Of a DNA stretch of 64,000 nt, positions 33,313-41,274 are shown in pieces (position 1 is the stretch's first letter; every line of letters starts with the position of its first letter). The stretch spans positions 2,604,001-2,668,000 of the forward strand of contig NC_009922.1 of the NCBI RefSeq assembly GCF_000018325.1. Reading direction: 5' to 3'. Below the pieces are notes generated by a model that saw nothing but the letters and a program-made list of their open reading frames with translations, was not told the DNA's origin and did not search any database. This DNA comes from Alkaliphilus oremlandii OhILAs (GTDB lineage: Bacteria > Bacillota > Clostridia > Peptostreptococcales > Natronincolaceae). A program made the position numbers and the translations under genes.

Positions 33313-35289
33313 TTAAGCTAATTTAGGATTTTTATATTGGCTTACGATGGATTTTCCTTTCTCTGTTATTTCAACTTTTCTTTTAAACATCCCTTTTTCA
33401 AGGATATATCCACGACGAGCCAGATGTGAAATCATACTGGACATTTGTAAGGATCCCATGTCATGGTCTTTCGCAAACTTTCCAGCTTTATCAGGGTCCT
33501 TTAGAACAATTTCTAAGAAATCTACGTATTTAGGGGTAAGATATTCTTTCATCATCCGATCTTCATTTTCATTTAATTTCGGTAAGATGGATTCTCCTTT
33601 TTCAGTGATATTAAAAGTAAAGAATTTACTTCCTACCAATCCAGCTCTCTCAATATAGCCTCCTTGATCTAGCCTTTCAATAGATTCATTAGAAATTTTA
33701 GAATCCACCTTTAATCCGTCCGTGATATCCGCTAGGTATTGATGTCCAATTCGAATCATTTCCAATACTTTTAAATCAAATGGATCCAATTTGATATTTT
33801 TTCGATTGCTTTCATTGGCTTTAATATTCCATTCAGCAACACCATAGTATTTAGGCGATGCAGTTAAAGCTGCTATAATTCCTACAACAAGGGATACTAA
33901 AAATCCAACGATTGCCATGTGTGTCCAATTTCCAATTACAAAGATTCCGGTCAGCTCCGTTACTGTTAAAGCAATCATCGTAATCATTCCTGATAAAACA
34001 CCCCAGAATGCCCCTCTTGAATTAAACCTTGGCCACAACGCTCCTAATAAGAGAAGCACTGCTGGCGGTGTTAACCAAGCGTTTGCAAATGCAAATAAAT
34101 AGGTTGGTCCTCCTGGGAAAAATGTCATTCCCCATGTAACTAAAATAATTAATGCCATAATACCTTTGCTTGCCTTTAGCGTTTCTTTTGGCGTTGCAGT
34201 TTTGTTGATCATCCTTTTATAGATATCACGCGTTGCCGTAGATGTTGCTCCCATTGCAGATGTTGAAGAAGTAGACAATGCGGCTGCAGCAGCACCTACA
34301 ATAAATAGAGAACTTAAGAATGGGGGAATTACCTTGGCGATTACGCCATAGGCTGCTGTATGAGCAATACTGCCTCCCGCTAATGTGAAGACTTCTGGCA
34401 TTGCAGTACCTGCATAAATCCCTATAAAGGATAATGGAACCATAAACACAATAATTAAATAAATAGAGCCTATGGTATAAGACTTTTTCGCAACCTTTTC
34501 GTTTCTACAAGAAGCAATCTTGATCCAATAATAATTGTTCCCCCATACCAATGCTGTTCCAAATAATATGGCAAAAGTAATAACGCTGGGATATTTCATG
34601 GATAATCCAGGTAAAGTTGCACCTGATAGTCCTTGGTTTATCCAATCGCCACTTAACCAAGTATTAAAATATTCCATACCGCCATATTTACGAACTAAGA
34701 TCATGAGGAAGACTGGCACTGCAATGGTGCCTATGATAACTTGTATAAAGTCTGTAATGGTGGTTGCCCACATGCCACTCATGGTTGCAAAGATTAATAT
34801 TACTAAAAACCCAACTGCTGTAATTAAAAAAACTGGCCATCCTGTATACCCTGAAACAATAGAGGAAAGGGATACAATATTATTCGCTAAAATACCGCAC
34901 ATGCCAATGACTGATGTCATGGCTACCAATCCTCGGACTCTGCCATCATAACGTGTTTCAAAATATTCTGGAAGGGTTTGTGCTCCAGATCTCCGAATAA
35001 AATTAGAAAATAGATTTGCATAAAGTAATAATCCGAACAGAGAGTATATTACACCCCAAACAATGCCGCCTTTTATTCCATATAAAACTGAAAAACCTGG
35101 GGCTAAGGTAATACTTGTTCCTGCAAAACCAATGGCTACAACGCCTAAGATATTGACTGGCAGGCTTATTTCTCTTCCTGCAATAATAAAATCGTCAGAA
35201 TCTGATACCCACTTTTTAGCAATAAATCCAGAGCCTATTAAGAGTGCCAAAAATATAACCGCATATATAATAAAAGCTATATTCACCAT
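33313..35289 (-). CDS. Sodium:solute symporter (SSS family) fused to C-terminal winged helices
   Basis: A 658-aa protein. Residues 1-490 are an SSS transporter with about 13 helices; family features are DDFIIAGREISLPVNILG, GFAGTSITLAPGFS, GAQTLPEYFETRYD and AAAAALSTSSTSAMGATS (sodium site). From about residue 500 comes a cytoplasmic part of 150 residues. It holds two MarR-like winged-helix repeats, FDLKVLEMIRIGHQYLADI...FNITEKGESILP and YVDFLEIVLKDPDKAGKF...VEITEKGKSI. Such an extension is not part of a normal symporter. The gene ends the sigma-54 operon with the BKACE enzyme and thiolase, so it should import their substrate. Confidence 0.88.
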   Translation of the reverse strand: MVNIAFIIYAVIFLALLIGSGFIAKKWVSDSDDFIIAGREISLPVNILGVVAIGFAGTSITLAPGFSVLYGIKGGIVWGVIYSLFGLLLYANLFSNFIRRSGAQTLPEYFETRYDGRVRGLVAMTSVIGMCGILANNIVSLSSIVSGYTGWPVFLITAVGFLVILIFATMSGMWATTITDFIQVIIGTIAVPVFLMILVRKYGGMEYFNTWLSGDWINQGLSGATLPGLSMKYPSVITFAILFGTALVWGNNYYWIKIASCRNEKVAKKSYTIGSIYLIIVFMVPLSFIGIYAGTAMPEVFTLAGGSIAHTAAYGVIAKVIPPFLSSLFIVGAAAAALSTSSTSAMGATSTATRDIYKRMINKTATPKETLKASKGIMALIILVTWGMTFFPGGPTYLFAFANAWLTPPAVLLLLGALWPRFNSRGAFWGVLSGMITMIALTVTELTGIFVIGNWTHMAIVGFLVSLVVGIIAALTASPKYYGVAEWNIKANESNRKNIKLDPFDLKVLEMIRIGHQYLADITDGLKVDSKISNESIERLDQGGYIERAGLVGSKFFTFNITEKGESILPKLNENEDRMMKEYLTPKYVDFLEIVLKDPDKAGKFAKDHDMGSLQMSSMISHLARRGYILEKGMFKRKVEITEKGKSIVSQYKNPKLA

Positions 35290-35341
35290 TATTGAACCTC
35301 CCTATTATTGGTTTTATGAAGCATATTTAATAATTCCGATC

Positions 35342-35369
35342 TTTCAGAAAGGGCGCACCCTTTCTGAAA
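35342..35369 (-). other. Perfect hairpin between cyclase and symporter genes
   Basis: Arms TTTCAGAAAGGG / CCCTTTCTGAAA with a 4-base loop, starting one base after the cyclase stop. There is no T-run, so it more likely shapes mRNA processing or stability within the operon than ends transcription. Confidence 0.65.
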
Positions 35370-36140
35370 TTAATCTTCTACAAAGGCAACTGCACGAATC
35401 CATCCAGCACTGGCATCTTTAATCTTTACTGGGAAACAGAAAATTTCACTTCCTATGATGGGTAATGCATCTAAATTGGTCAGCTTCTCTATATGGCAGT
35501 AAGCTTTTTCTGCGCCTGCACGATGTCCTTCCCATATGATCTCTTTATTATGAGTATCATTAAACTCCTTTGCAATCAATGGTAGAGGGCGGTCCCAGCT
35601 CCAAGCATCCGTTCCGACTACCCGAACACCTTGTTCTACAAGCCATAAGGTCGCCGCTTTCGTCATACCGCACCCCTTCGATAAATATTCTTTCGTTCCC
35701 CAATATTTGCTGGCACCAGTATTCACCAATACGATGTCTCCTGGTTTTAGGCTATACTTAATTTTTTTGAAGTATTCTTCAAAATCTATTGGCTCCACTT
35801 TATATCCATCTGGCTTATCCTTAAAATCTACTACCACCGCTGGACCATAAAACCAATCCAAAGGAACCTCATCAATGGTCCAAGCTCTTTCTCCCTTATT
35901 CATTGTTGGATAATAGTGATAAGGAGCATCAATATGGGTTCCTGCATGGGTGGATAGCTTTATAAATTCTACAGCCCATCCATTTCCCTCTGGTAAATCC
36001 TCTAAAGTAGCATCTCCAAAATACGCCAGCATATCCGATGCTGTATCCTTATGATTTTGATATTCTATATGTGGTATATAATCTGGCGGATCACTGGGTA
36101 ATCCACTTTCTATTGCAATACTTAAATCTACAATTTTCAT
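35370..36140 (-). CDS. Cyclase-family metal hydrolase (kynurenine-formamidase-like)
   Basis: A 256-aa enzyme of the Cyclase family, whose members hydrolyse amides or ring bonds with a metal pair. The signature HAGTHIDAPYHYYP is near residues 67-80. Further motifs are PGDIVLVNTGASKYWG near 138 and GTDAWSWDRPL near 179, with the late His/Glu ligands in EGHRAGAEKAYCHIEKLTNL. RBS AAAGGAG. It lies between the BKACE gene (15 bases) and the symporter, so it likely acts on the imported compound or an intermediate. Substrate unknown. Confidence 0.85.
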   Translation of the reverse strand: MKIVDLSIAIESGLPSDPPDYIPHIEYQNHKDTASDMLAYFGDATLEDLPEGNGWAVEFIKLSTHAGTHIDAPYHYYPTMNKGERAWTIDEVPLDWFYGPAVVVDFKDKPDGYKVEPIDFEEYFKKIKYSLKPGDIVLVNTGASKYWGTKEYLSKGCGMTKAATLWLVEQGVRVVGTDAWSWDRPLPLIAKEFNDTHNKEIIWEGHRAGAEKAYCHIEKLTNLDALPIIGSEIFCFPVKIKDASAGWIRAVAFVED

Positions 36141-36154
36141 CTCTGCACGCTCCT

Positions 36155-36973
36155 TTATTTTAGTCCTAAAATTTCTCTTGCTTCCTGTGGTGTTGCAACT
36201 TCATTGCCACTTTCACGAATGATATTTGCTGCACGGGTAACGAATTGCGCATTGGATTCCGCCAATTCTCCTTTATTAAACATAACATTATCTTCCATAC
36301 CGACTCTAATATGCCCACCCATTGCAATTGCTGCTAGCATAATTGGAACGTGTCCTTTTCCGATTCCTAAAGCAGACCATGTAGATCCTTCCGGTATTAA
36401 ACTTTTTAAAAATACTAGATTTTCTATGGTAGCAGCCATACCACCTGCTGCGCCTAAGACAAATTGATAGTGGAGAGGCCCTTTTAAAACACCCTTCTTT
36501 AAATAATATAAAGAATTGTAAACCATACCGCCATCAAAAATCTCTATTTCTGGCTTCACATCATAAGCTTGCATTGTATGACCTAACTCTTCTAAAAAGC
36601 TCGGTGTGTTTAAAAATACTGTTTGATGCATCCAATTCATACTGCCACAATCATAGGAAGCTAATTCTGGCTTTATAGATTTTAGATGTGCTTGTCTCGT
36701 TTCATCGGTTGCATTTAAATCTCCTGAAGTCGTTAAGTTTAAAACGATATCACACTTTTCCCTAATTAGTTGAACTGTTTTTTCAAATCTTTCCTTATCC
36801 ATGGTGCCTTGACCTTCATCATCTCTCATGTGAAGATGAGCGATTGCTGCTCCTGCTTTATAGCATTGATACACGTCTTCTGCTATTTCTTCTGGGGTTA
36901 AAGGTATATTTGGATTATCCTTTTTAGTTGGCCAAGCTCCCGTTGTTGCCACTGTAATAATAGTTTTTCCCAT
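36155..36973 (-). CDS. BKACE family enzyme (3-keto-5-aminohexanoate cleavage type)
   Basis: A 272-aa zinc enzyme. BKACE proteins condense a beta-keto acid with acetyl-CoA, giving acetoacetate and a new CoA ester. The metal motif HLHMRDDEG is near residues 46-54, and conserved patches are PEIEIFDGG and GGHIRVGMEDN. The ATG nine bases behind AAGGAG is preferred; one three codons upstream abuts the RBS. It is cotranscribed with a thiolase, which would deal with the acetoacetyl unit. The keto-acid substrate cannot be read; lysine-fermentation partners (Kdd, Kal, KamA) are absent. Confidence 0.9.
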   Translation of the reverse strand: MGKTIITVATTGAWPTKKDNPNIPLTPEEIAEDVYQCYKAGAAIAHLHMRDDEGQGTMDKERFEKTVQLIREKCDIVLNLTTSGDLNATDETRQAHLKSIKPELASYDCGSMNWMHQTVFLNTPSFLEELGHTMQAYDVKPEIEIFDGGMVYNSLYYLKKGVLKGPLHYQFVLGAAGGMAATIENLVFLKSLIPEGSTWSALGIGKGHVPIMLAAIAMGGHIRVGMEDNVMFNKGELAESNAQFVTRAANIIRESGNEVATPQEAREILGLK

Positions 36974-36998
36974 TTCATTCATCTCCTTTTCATTATTT

Positions 36999-38171
36999 CT
37001 AATCTCTCTCTAGCAATAGGGCTACTCCTTGTCCGCCACCACAGCAGAAAGTGATTAAACCTAGATGAGCGTCTCTATCTCTCATTTCATAAACCATTTT
37101 TGTTGTTAAGATGGCGCCTGTTCCTGCCAGTGGATGGCCAAGAGCTATTGCACCTCCATTTACATTCAGCTTCTTTTCATCTATGCCTAATTCTTTTATA
37201 CAAGCTACTGTCTGAGCAGCAAACGCCTCATTTAATTCAATTAAATCAATATCCTCTAAAGTTAAATTTGTCTTTTCTAAAATTTTTCTAGTAGCTGGAA
37301 CAGGACCGATTCCCATAATATTTGGATCTACACCTACAGCAGTAAAGGCTTTATATCTTGCCAATATTTCTACCCCTAGTGCTTTTGCCATTTCTTCTTC
37401 CATAATTACTACTGCAGCAGCACCATCACTCATAGGTGAACTATTGCCTGCTGTTACTATGCCATCTTCCTTAAAAACTGGCTTCAACTTTGCCATTGCC
37501 TCTAAGCTAATCTCTTCTCTTATGGTTTCATCCTTTGAAACGATTTCAGTTCTACCTTTTCCCTTCTGAACTTCTATGGATAAAATCTGTTCTTTAAATT
37601 TACCCTTTTCTTCTGCCAAAGCAGCCTTTCTATGGCTGTTATAGGCATAGGCATCCAACTCCGCTCTTGTAAGCTGGTACATACTAGCAAGATTCTCAGC
37701 AGTGATCCCCATATTTGGATTTCCTATGTGCTCTGGTGAAAGATTTAGATGACTGCTGAACTTAGGGGGCGTATGAGCATACGCTGCTTCCTGCTTCAGC
37801 ATGATATATGGCCTGCGAGAGTCACTTTCAACGCCTCCAGCAACGATTACTTTCGCCTCTCCCAATTGAATCATCATTGCTCCCAGTGCAATCGCATTCA
37901 GTGAGGTACCACATTGTCGATCTACTGTAAGTGCTGGCTTTTCTATAGGGATTCCAGCCTCCAACGATGCCATTCTTGCCATATTGTTTACATCATGTCC
38001 CATCAAATTACCAAAAATAACCTCGTCTATCATGGTTTTATCGATACCAGATCTCTTAATAGATTCTTTAATCACTTCAGCTGCCATTTTATAGGGTTCC
38101 ACAGATGATAAAGCACCTCTGAATTTACCTACAGGTGTACGAACCGCTGAAACGATTACAGCATTTTTCAT
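36999..38171 (-). CDS. Acetyl-CoA acetyltransferase (thiolase)
   Basis: A 390-aa thiolase. The nucleophile Cys is in VDRQCGTSLNAIALG near residue 88. The C-terminal catalytic motifs are NVNGGAIALGHPLAGTGA (His near 348) and ITFCCGGGQGVALLLE (Cys near 378). It forms or cleaves acetoacetyl-CoA. The ATG nine bases behind AGGAGG is chosen over one adjoining it. It is the first gene of the operon, about 30 bases behind the start expected from the sigma-54 promoter. Confidence 0.94.
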   Translation of the reverse strand: MKNAVIVSAVRTPVGKFRGALSSVEPYKMAAEVIKESIKRSGIDKTMIDEVIFGNLMGHDVNNMARMASLEAGIPIEKPALTVDRQCGTSLNAIALGAMMIQLGEAKVIVAGGVESDSRRPYIMLKQEAAYAHTPPKFSSHLNLSPEHIGNPNMGITAENLASMYQLTRAELDAYAYNSHRKAALAEEKGKFKEQILSIEVQKGKGRTEIVSKDETIREEISLEAMAKLKPVFKEDGIVTAGNSSPMSDGAAAVVIMEEEMAKALGVEILARYKAFTAVGVDPNIMGIGPVPATRKILEKTNLTLEDIDLIELNEAFAAQTVACIKELGIDEKKLNVNGGAIALGHPLAGTGAILTTKMVYEMRDRDAHLGLITFCCGGGQGVALLLERD

Positions 38172-38211
38172 CAAATCCATCCTCCTTTACGAATATTTAC
38201 TATACTATTAC

Positions 38212-38226
38212 GCAATTACCATGCCA
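38212..38226 (-). promoter_or_regulatory. Sigma-54 promoter of the thiolase-BKACE operon
   Basis: Minus-strand TGGCATGGTAATTGC. The GG-N10-GC spacing is exact and five of six -24 bases agree with consensus. The activator gene just upstream supports it. Confidence 0.85.
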
Positions 38227-38231
38227 GAAAT

Positions 38232-38295
38232 AAAAAAAGAAAGAACCTTGAAATTCCTTGCTTATAGCAATGTGAATTCAAAGTTCTTTCTTTTT
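38232..38295. terminator. Long hairpin between the activator gene and the operon
   Basis: AAAAGAAAGAAC(C)TTGAA pairs with TTCAA(A)GTTCTTTCTTTT, with T-rich ends in either direction. It should end the activator transcript. Confidence 0.75.
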
Positions 38296-38297
38296 AC

Positions 38298-38315
38298 TGT
38301 AAATATAGGTTTACA
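38298..38315. promoter_or_regulatory. Upstream activator site A
   Basis: TGTAAATATAGGTTTACA fits TGTAA-N8-TTACA, about 80 bases upstream of the sigma-54 promoter. Confidence 0.65.
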
Positions 38316-38366
38316 CTTATAATTAAAATTCTCAATATTCAGTGAAAAAACAATATTTCATCGTAA

Positions 38367-38384
38367 TGTAATCTTAAGTTTATA
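38367..38384. promoter_or_regulatory. Upstream activator site B
   Basis: TGTAATCTTAAGTTTATA, one mismatch in the right half-site; abuts site C. Confidence 0.6.
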
Positions 38385-38402
38385 TGTAAACTTAAGGTTA
38401 CA
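38385..38402. promoter_or_regulatory. Upstream activator site C
   Basis: TGTAAACTTAAGGTTACA fits TGTAA-N8-TTACA. Together B and C form a 36-base inverted repeat about 160 bases upstream of the promoter, the usual distance for sigma-54 enhancers. Confidence 0.65.
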
Positions 38403-38407
38403 AATCT

Positions 38408-39814
38408 CTAACCTTTTATTTCATACTTTTTTAATTTTTTATAAAAGGCGGTTCTGGATATTCCTAATTTCTTTGCAGCTTCTGCTTTGCTTTTGGAATT
38501 CTCTAAAGCATTGATAATCGTCTCTTTTTCCAGCTCCTCTTTTATGTCTTTAATCTTTGACATATTGTTTTGACTGATTTTATCAATAAATTTAGGGTTT
38601 TTACTTCTAAAATAATCCTTAAAGTGAACCCATTCTAAAGTCTCCCCCCACGAACTATTCATGGCTCTCTCCACTATATTTTGCAATTCTCTTATATTTC
38701 CAGGCCAGTCATAATGTACTTCTGTAAGTTTCATTTTGGCATCTTCTGATATTCCTGGAACCTTCATTCCTAGCTGGAAGTTTAATTTTTCTATTAGACT
38801 TTCCACGATTAAAGGTATATCTTCTTTCCTTTTTCTTAAAGGAGGTATGACAATTTTCAATACATTTAATCTATAAAACAAATCACTTCTAAACTTTTTC
38901 TCTTCTATCATCTTCTCTAAATTGACATTTGCAGCAGCTATGACCCTTACATCAACAGGTATACTTCCTTTTCCTCCGACTCTTTCAATTTCCTTTTCCT
39001 GCAATGCTCGTAATAATTTCGGCTGAGAAAATAAAGGGAGTTGATTAATTTCATCGAGAAACAAACTGCCTTTATTGGCCATTTCAAACCGACCTTCTTT
39101 TCCACCTTTTTTAGCCCCTGTAAAAGCACCTTCCTCATATCCAAAAAATTCAGACTCTAAAAGTTCTCTCGGTATGGCAGAGCAATTTACTTTTACAAAA
39201 GGAAATGAATCCCGATTACTTAAGTCATGGATGGAATGAGCGACTAATTCCTTCCCTACGCCAGTTTCCCCCTCTATTAAAACAGTGGAATTCGTTCTGG
39301 AGGCTTGAATAATTTTCCTCTTTAATTCTTGAATTTCTGGACTATCCCCTACAATATGATCAATGGTATACTTAGCGCCTCTAATCTTTTTTAATTCTTG
39401 TTGGTAATATTCCAGCTGAGTAGCCATACTATTAATTCTAAAGGAAAAATCAATGGCATTTTCCATTCCCTTTATAATTACATGAATAAACCCTGCTACT
39501 AATTTTCCTTGCTTATTAAAAATAGGGATGTATGTAGAAAATGATTTTATCTTAGACGGTCCCTTTGCTATGATCACATGTCCTGTAATTGGCTTTCCGG
39601 TTTTAAGAACGAAGTCGATTTTAGTATCTGGAATTAAATCCTTCACATATTTTCCCTTCACATCCTCCAATTTTATTCCACCCATCATCTCAGACCAAGT
39701 ATCATTTACGTATACATATCTTCCTTGAGCATCAGTAATAACCACACCATCCAAGTGATCAATAATCAATTTCGTAATTTCTGGATCTACATTTCTTATA
39801 TCATCTATGCCCAT
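38408..39814 (-). CDS. Sigma-54-dependent transcriptional activator (PAS-AAA-Fis)
   Basis: A 468-aa enhancer-binding protein. A PAS sensor domain covers about residues 10-125 (LDGVVITDAQGRYVYVND). The AAA+ core at about 155-390 has Walker A GETGVGKE, the sigma-54 contact loop GAFTGA and Walker B GSLFLDEI. A Fis-type HTH lies at the end (SKAEAAKKLGISRTAFYKKL). The start is the ATG behind GGAGGGAA; the open frame runs 36 codons further without a better site. It lies directly upstream of a sigma-54 promoter with three palindromic sites, so it should switch on the thiolase-BKACE operon when PAS binds a ligand. Confidence 0.93.
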   Translation of the reverse strand: MGIDDIRNVDPEITKLIIDHLDGVVITDAQGRYVYVNDTWSEMMGGIKLEDVKGKYVKDLIPDTKIDFVLKTGKPITGHVIIAKGPSKIKSFSTYIPIFNKQGKLVAGFIHVIIKGMENAIDFSFRINSMATQLEYYQQELKKIRGAKYTIDHIVGDSPEIQELKRKIIQASRTNSTVLIEGETGVGKELVAHSIHDLSNRDSFPFVKVNCSAIPRELLESEFFGYEEGAFTGAKKGGKEGRFEMANKGSLFLDEINQLPLFSQPKLLRALQEKEIERVGGKGSIPVDVRVIAAANVNLEKMIEEKKFRSDLFYRLNVLKIVIPPLRKRKEDIPLIVESLIEKLNFQLGMKVPGISEDAKMKLTEVHYDWPGNIRELQNIVERAMNSSWGETLEWVHFKDYFRSKNPKFIDKISQNNMSKIKDIKEELEKETIINALENSKSKAEAAKKLGISRTAFYKKLKKYEIKG

Positions 39815-39924
39815 AGATTCCCTCCTTACATTATGCTCCTCCAACCCATTCTTCTTATTTCTTTGTAGTATACTACAAAATATCGGATTCATGTAACTTG
39901 TCCTAGGTGTCATTTTTTTCATAG

Positions 39925-40758
39925 CTACTTTACATTGGCAGATACCATACTTCTTTTTTGTCCTCTTTCCTCACATATACCTAAGCAAGATTCTATGGAC
40001 TTTTTCATATGATTAACGACTGCTGCCACTTCGGAGCTCAGTCCTTCCCACTCATCAACATATTCTCCTCGATAGGCTTTTCTAGCCAAACTCAATACAG
40101 CTGCTTGTTCTTCAGATAGCTTGGGTATAGCCCATTCTGCAGCTACATCCTTTGGAGAAATTTCACCGACAGCTACTGTCAGCCACATTCTGGCTAGAGT
40201 TAAAATCACGTTGCACTCGTCACCCTTTATGCTCCCAATTAATCCTGGTAGTGAGTCCATAATCGCTCTTCGAATATCCGTCATCGGCACGGGTTCCAGT
40301 ATTTCTGAAGCATTTTGTCCAAGAAGAGAAATGCTATTATTTCTCACTTGATTTAAAACGATGGCCAAATCAGGATCATAAACGGGTTCTGGAATTTTTC
40401 CTTGCTCAAATTCGTCCCTGAGCCATTCACCATAGATCAATTCATTTTTGGGCGGATATTGCCAAGGTACTACATCTACACGATTTATAATCGTAACTTC
40501 AAGCGGTCGCACAGAATCTTTATTTCCTATTTTCCCAGAGATCGTCATGAATCTAGTGACTAATTTTCTTCGCTTTATTTCTGTTAGCCTCTGATTTACG
40601 ATCACTAAGACATCCACATCGCTATGAATACGCAATCCACCTTCTACGGCAGATCCAAAGAGATATACACCAACTACTGCATTTCCAAGCAGCTCCTTTA
40701 TAACCTCTAATGCTTGAGTTGCTTCCGTCGGTATTATTTTCTTATTCAAATCACTCAT
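39925..40758 (-). CDS. AadA/ANT(9)-like aminoglycoside nucleotidyltransferase
   Basis: A 277-aa protein of the streptomycin/spectinomycin adenylyltransferase type. The nucleotidyltransferase motif FGSAVEGGLRIHSDVDVLV lies near residues 33-51. The family segments RPLEVTIINR, VVPWQYPPKNELIYGEWLR, LTLARMWLTVAVGEISPKDVAAEWA and LSLARKAYRGE are all present. The start is the ATG behind GGGAGGAG. No integron or transposon surrounds it, so it looks like a resident chromosomal gene; resistance is inferred only from family. Confidence 0.88.
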   Translation of the reverse strand: MSDLNKKIIPTEATQALEVIKELLGNAVVGVYLFGSAVEGGLRIHSDVDVLVIVNQRLTEIKRRKLVTRFMTISGKIGNKDSVRPLEVTIINRVDVVPWQYPPKNELIYGEWLRDEFEQGKIPEPVYDPDLAIVLNQVRNNSISLLGQNASEILEPVPMTDIRRAIMDSLPGLIGSIKGDECNVILTLARMWLTVAVGEISPKDVAAEWAIPKLSEEQAAVLSLARKAYRGEYVDEWEGLSSEVAAVVNHMKKSIESCLGICEERGQKRSMVSANVK

Positions 40759-40809
40759 CAATTGTAAACTCCTCCCGTACACTATAATATGCTCCCATAA
40801 TCTATCCAA

Positions 40810-41144
40810 TATAAAAAAACGATCCTATTTGTAATGCAGTTAGTGTGCCAAGATACCCATCCTATTTTGTGATAATTGTCTACTATCCCACAGGAGCTCT
40901 TCTCATTAGCATGGCTAAAAACGCCCCCTTCTGACCATGGTCTTGTCCGTCCTCTTTAAAATTGTTTGTATATATTGATTTTTGTATATTCATGCTATTC
41001 AACTCTCGAATCGTACTAATATTTCTTATACAAATTACCTAGGATTTCGTTTAGCTTCAATAAATAAAGAAGTGCTAAAACACGATTTAGCTTATCTATA
41101 TTATATTTTTCTATAAAAACAATTAAAATCCTTTAAGCCTCAAG
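40810..41144. other. Intergenic stretch, no firm gene
   Basis: About 335 bases ahead of the AadA-like gene. The only coding hint is a 36-codon minus frame at 40883-40993 with a weak GAGAG RBS, which I do not call. The rest is AT-rich; the promoter of the AadA-like gene should lie at the left edge. Confidence 0.4.
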
Positions 41145-41196
41145 TAAAAATAAAATGCCCAATCTGCAATAGAAAGTTCTATTTTAGATTGGGCAT
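41145..41196 (-). terminator. Terminator of the groESL operon
   Basis: ATGCCCAATCT / AGATTGGGCAT stem with a 19-base loop, followed on the minus strand by TTTTATTTTT. A second small hairpin, GAGGCTAT/ATAGCCT, lies between it and groL. Confidence 0.85.
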
Positions 41197-41274
41197 AGGT
41201 TGGATAGAGTAGGCTTTTGAGGCTATAAATAGCCTTAAAATCATGTATCTATCGCATTTTTTATTTAATTTCTA

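Noticed and set aside
40883..40993. 36-codon minus-strand ORF upstream of the AadA-like gene
   Set aside because: Weak RBS, no promoter or terminator of its own, no recognisable product; left as a note only.
41207..41240. Hairpin GAGGCTAT/ATAGCCT behind groL as a separate regulatory site
   Set aside because: Short and next to a much stronger terminator; most likely part of the same end region.
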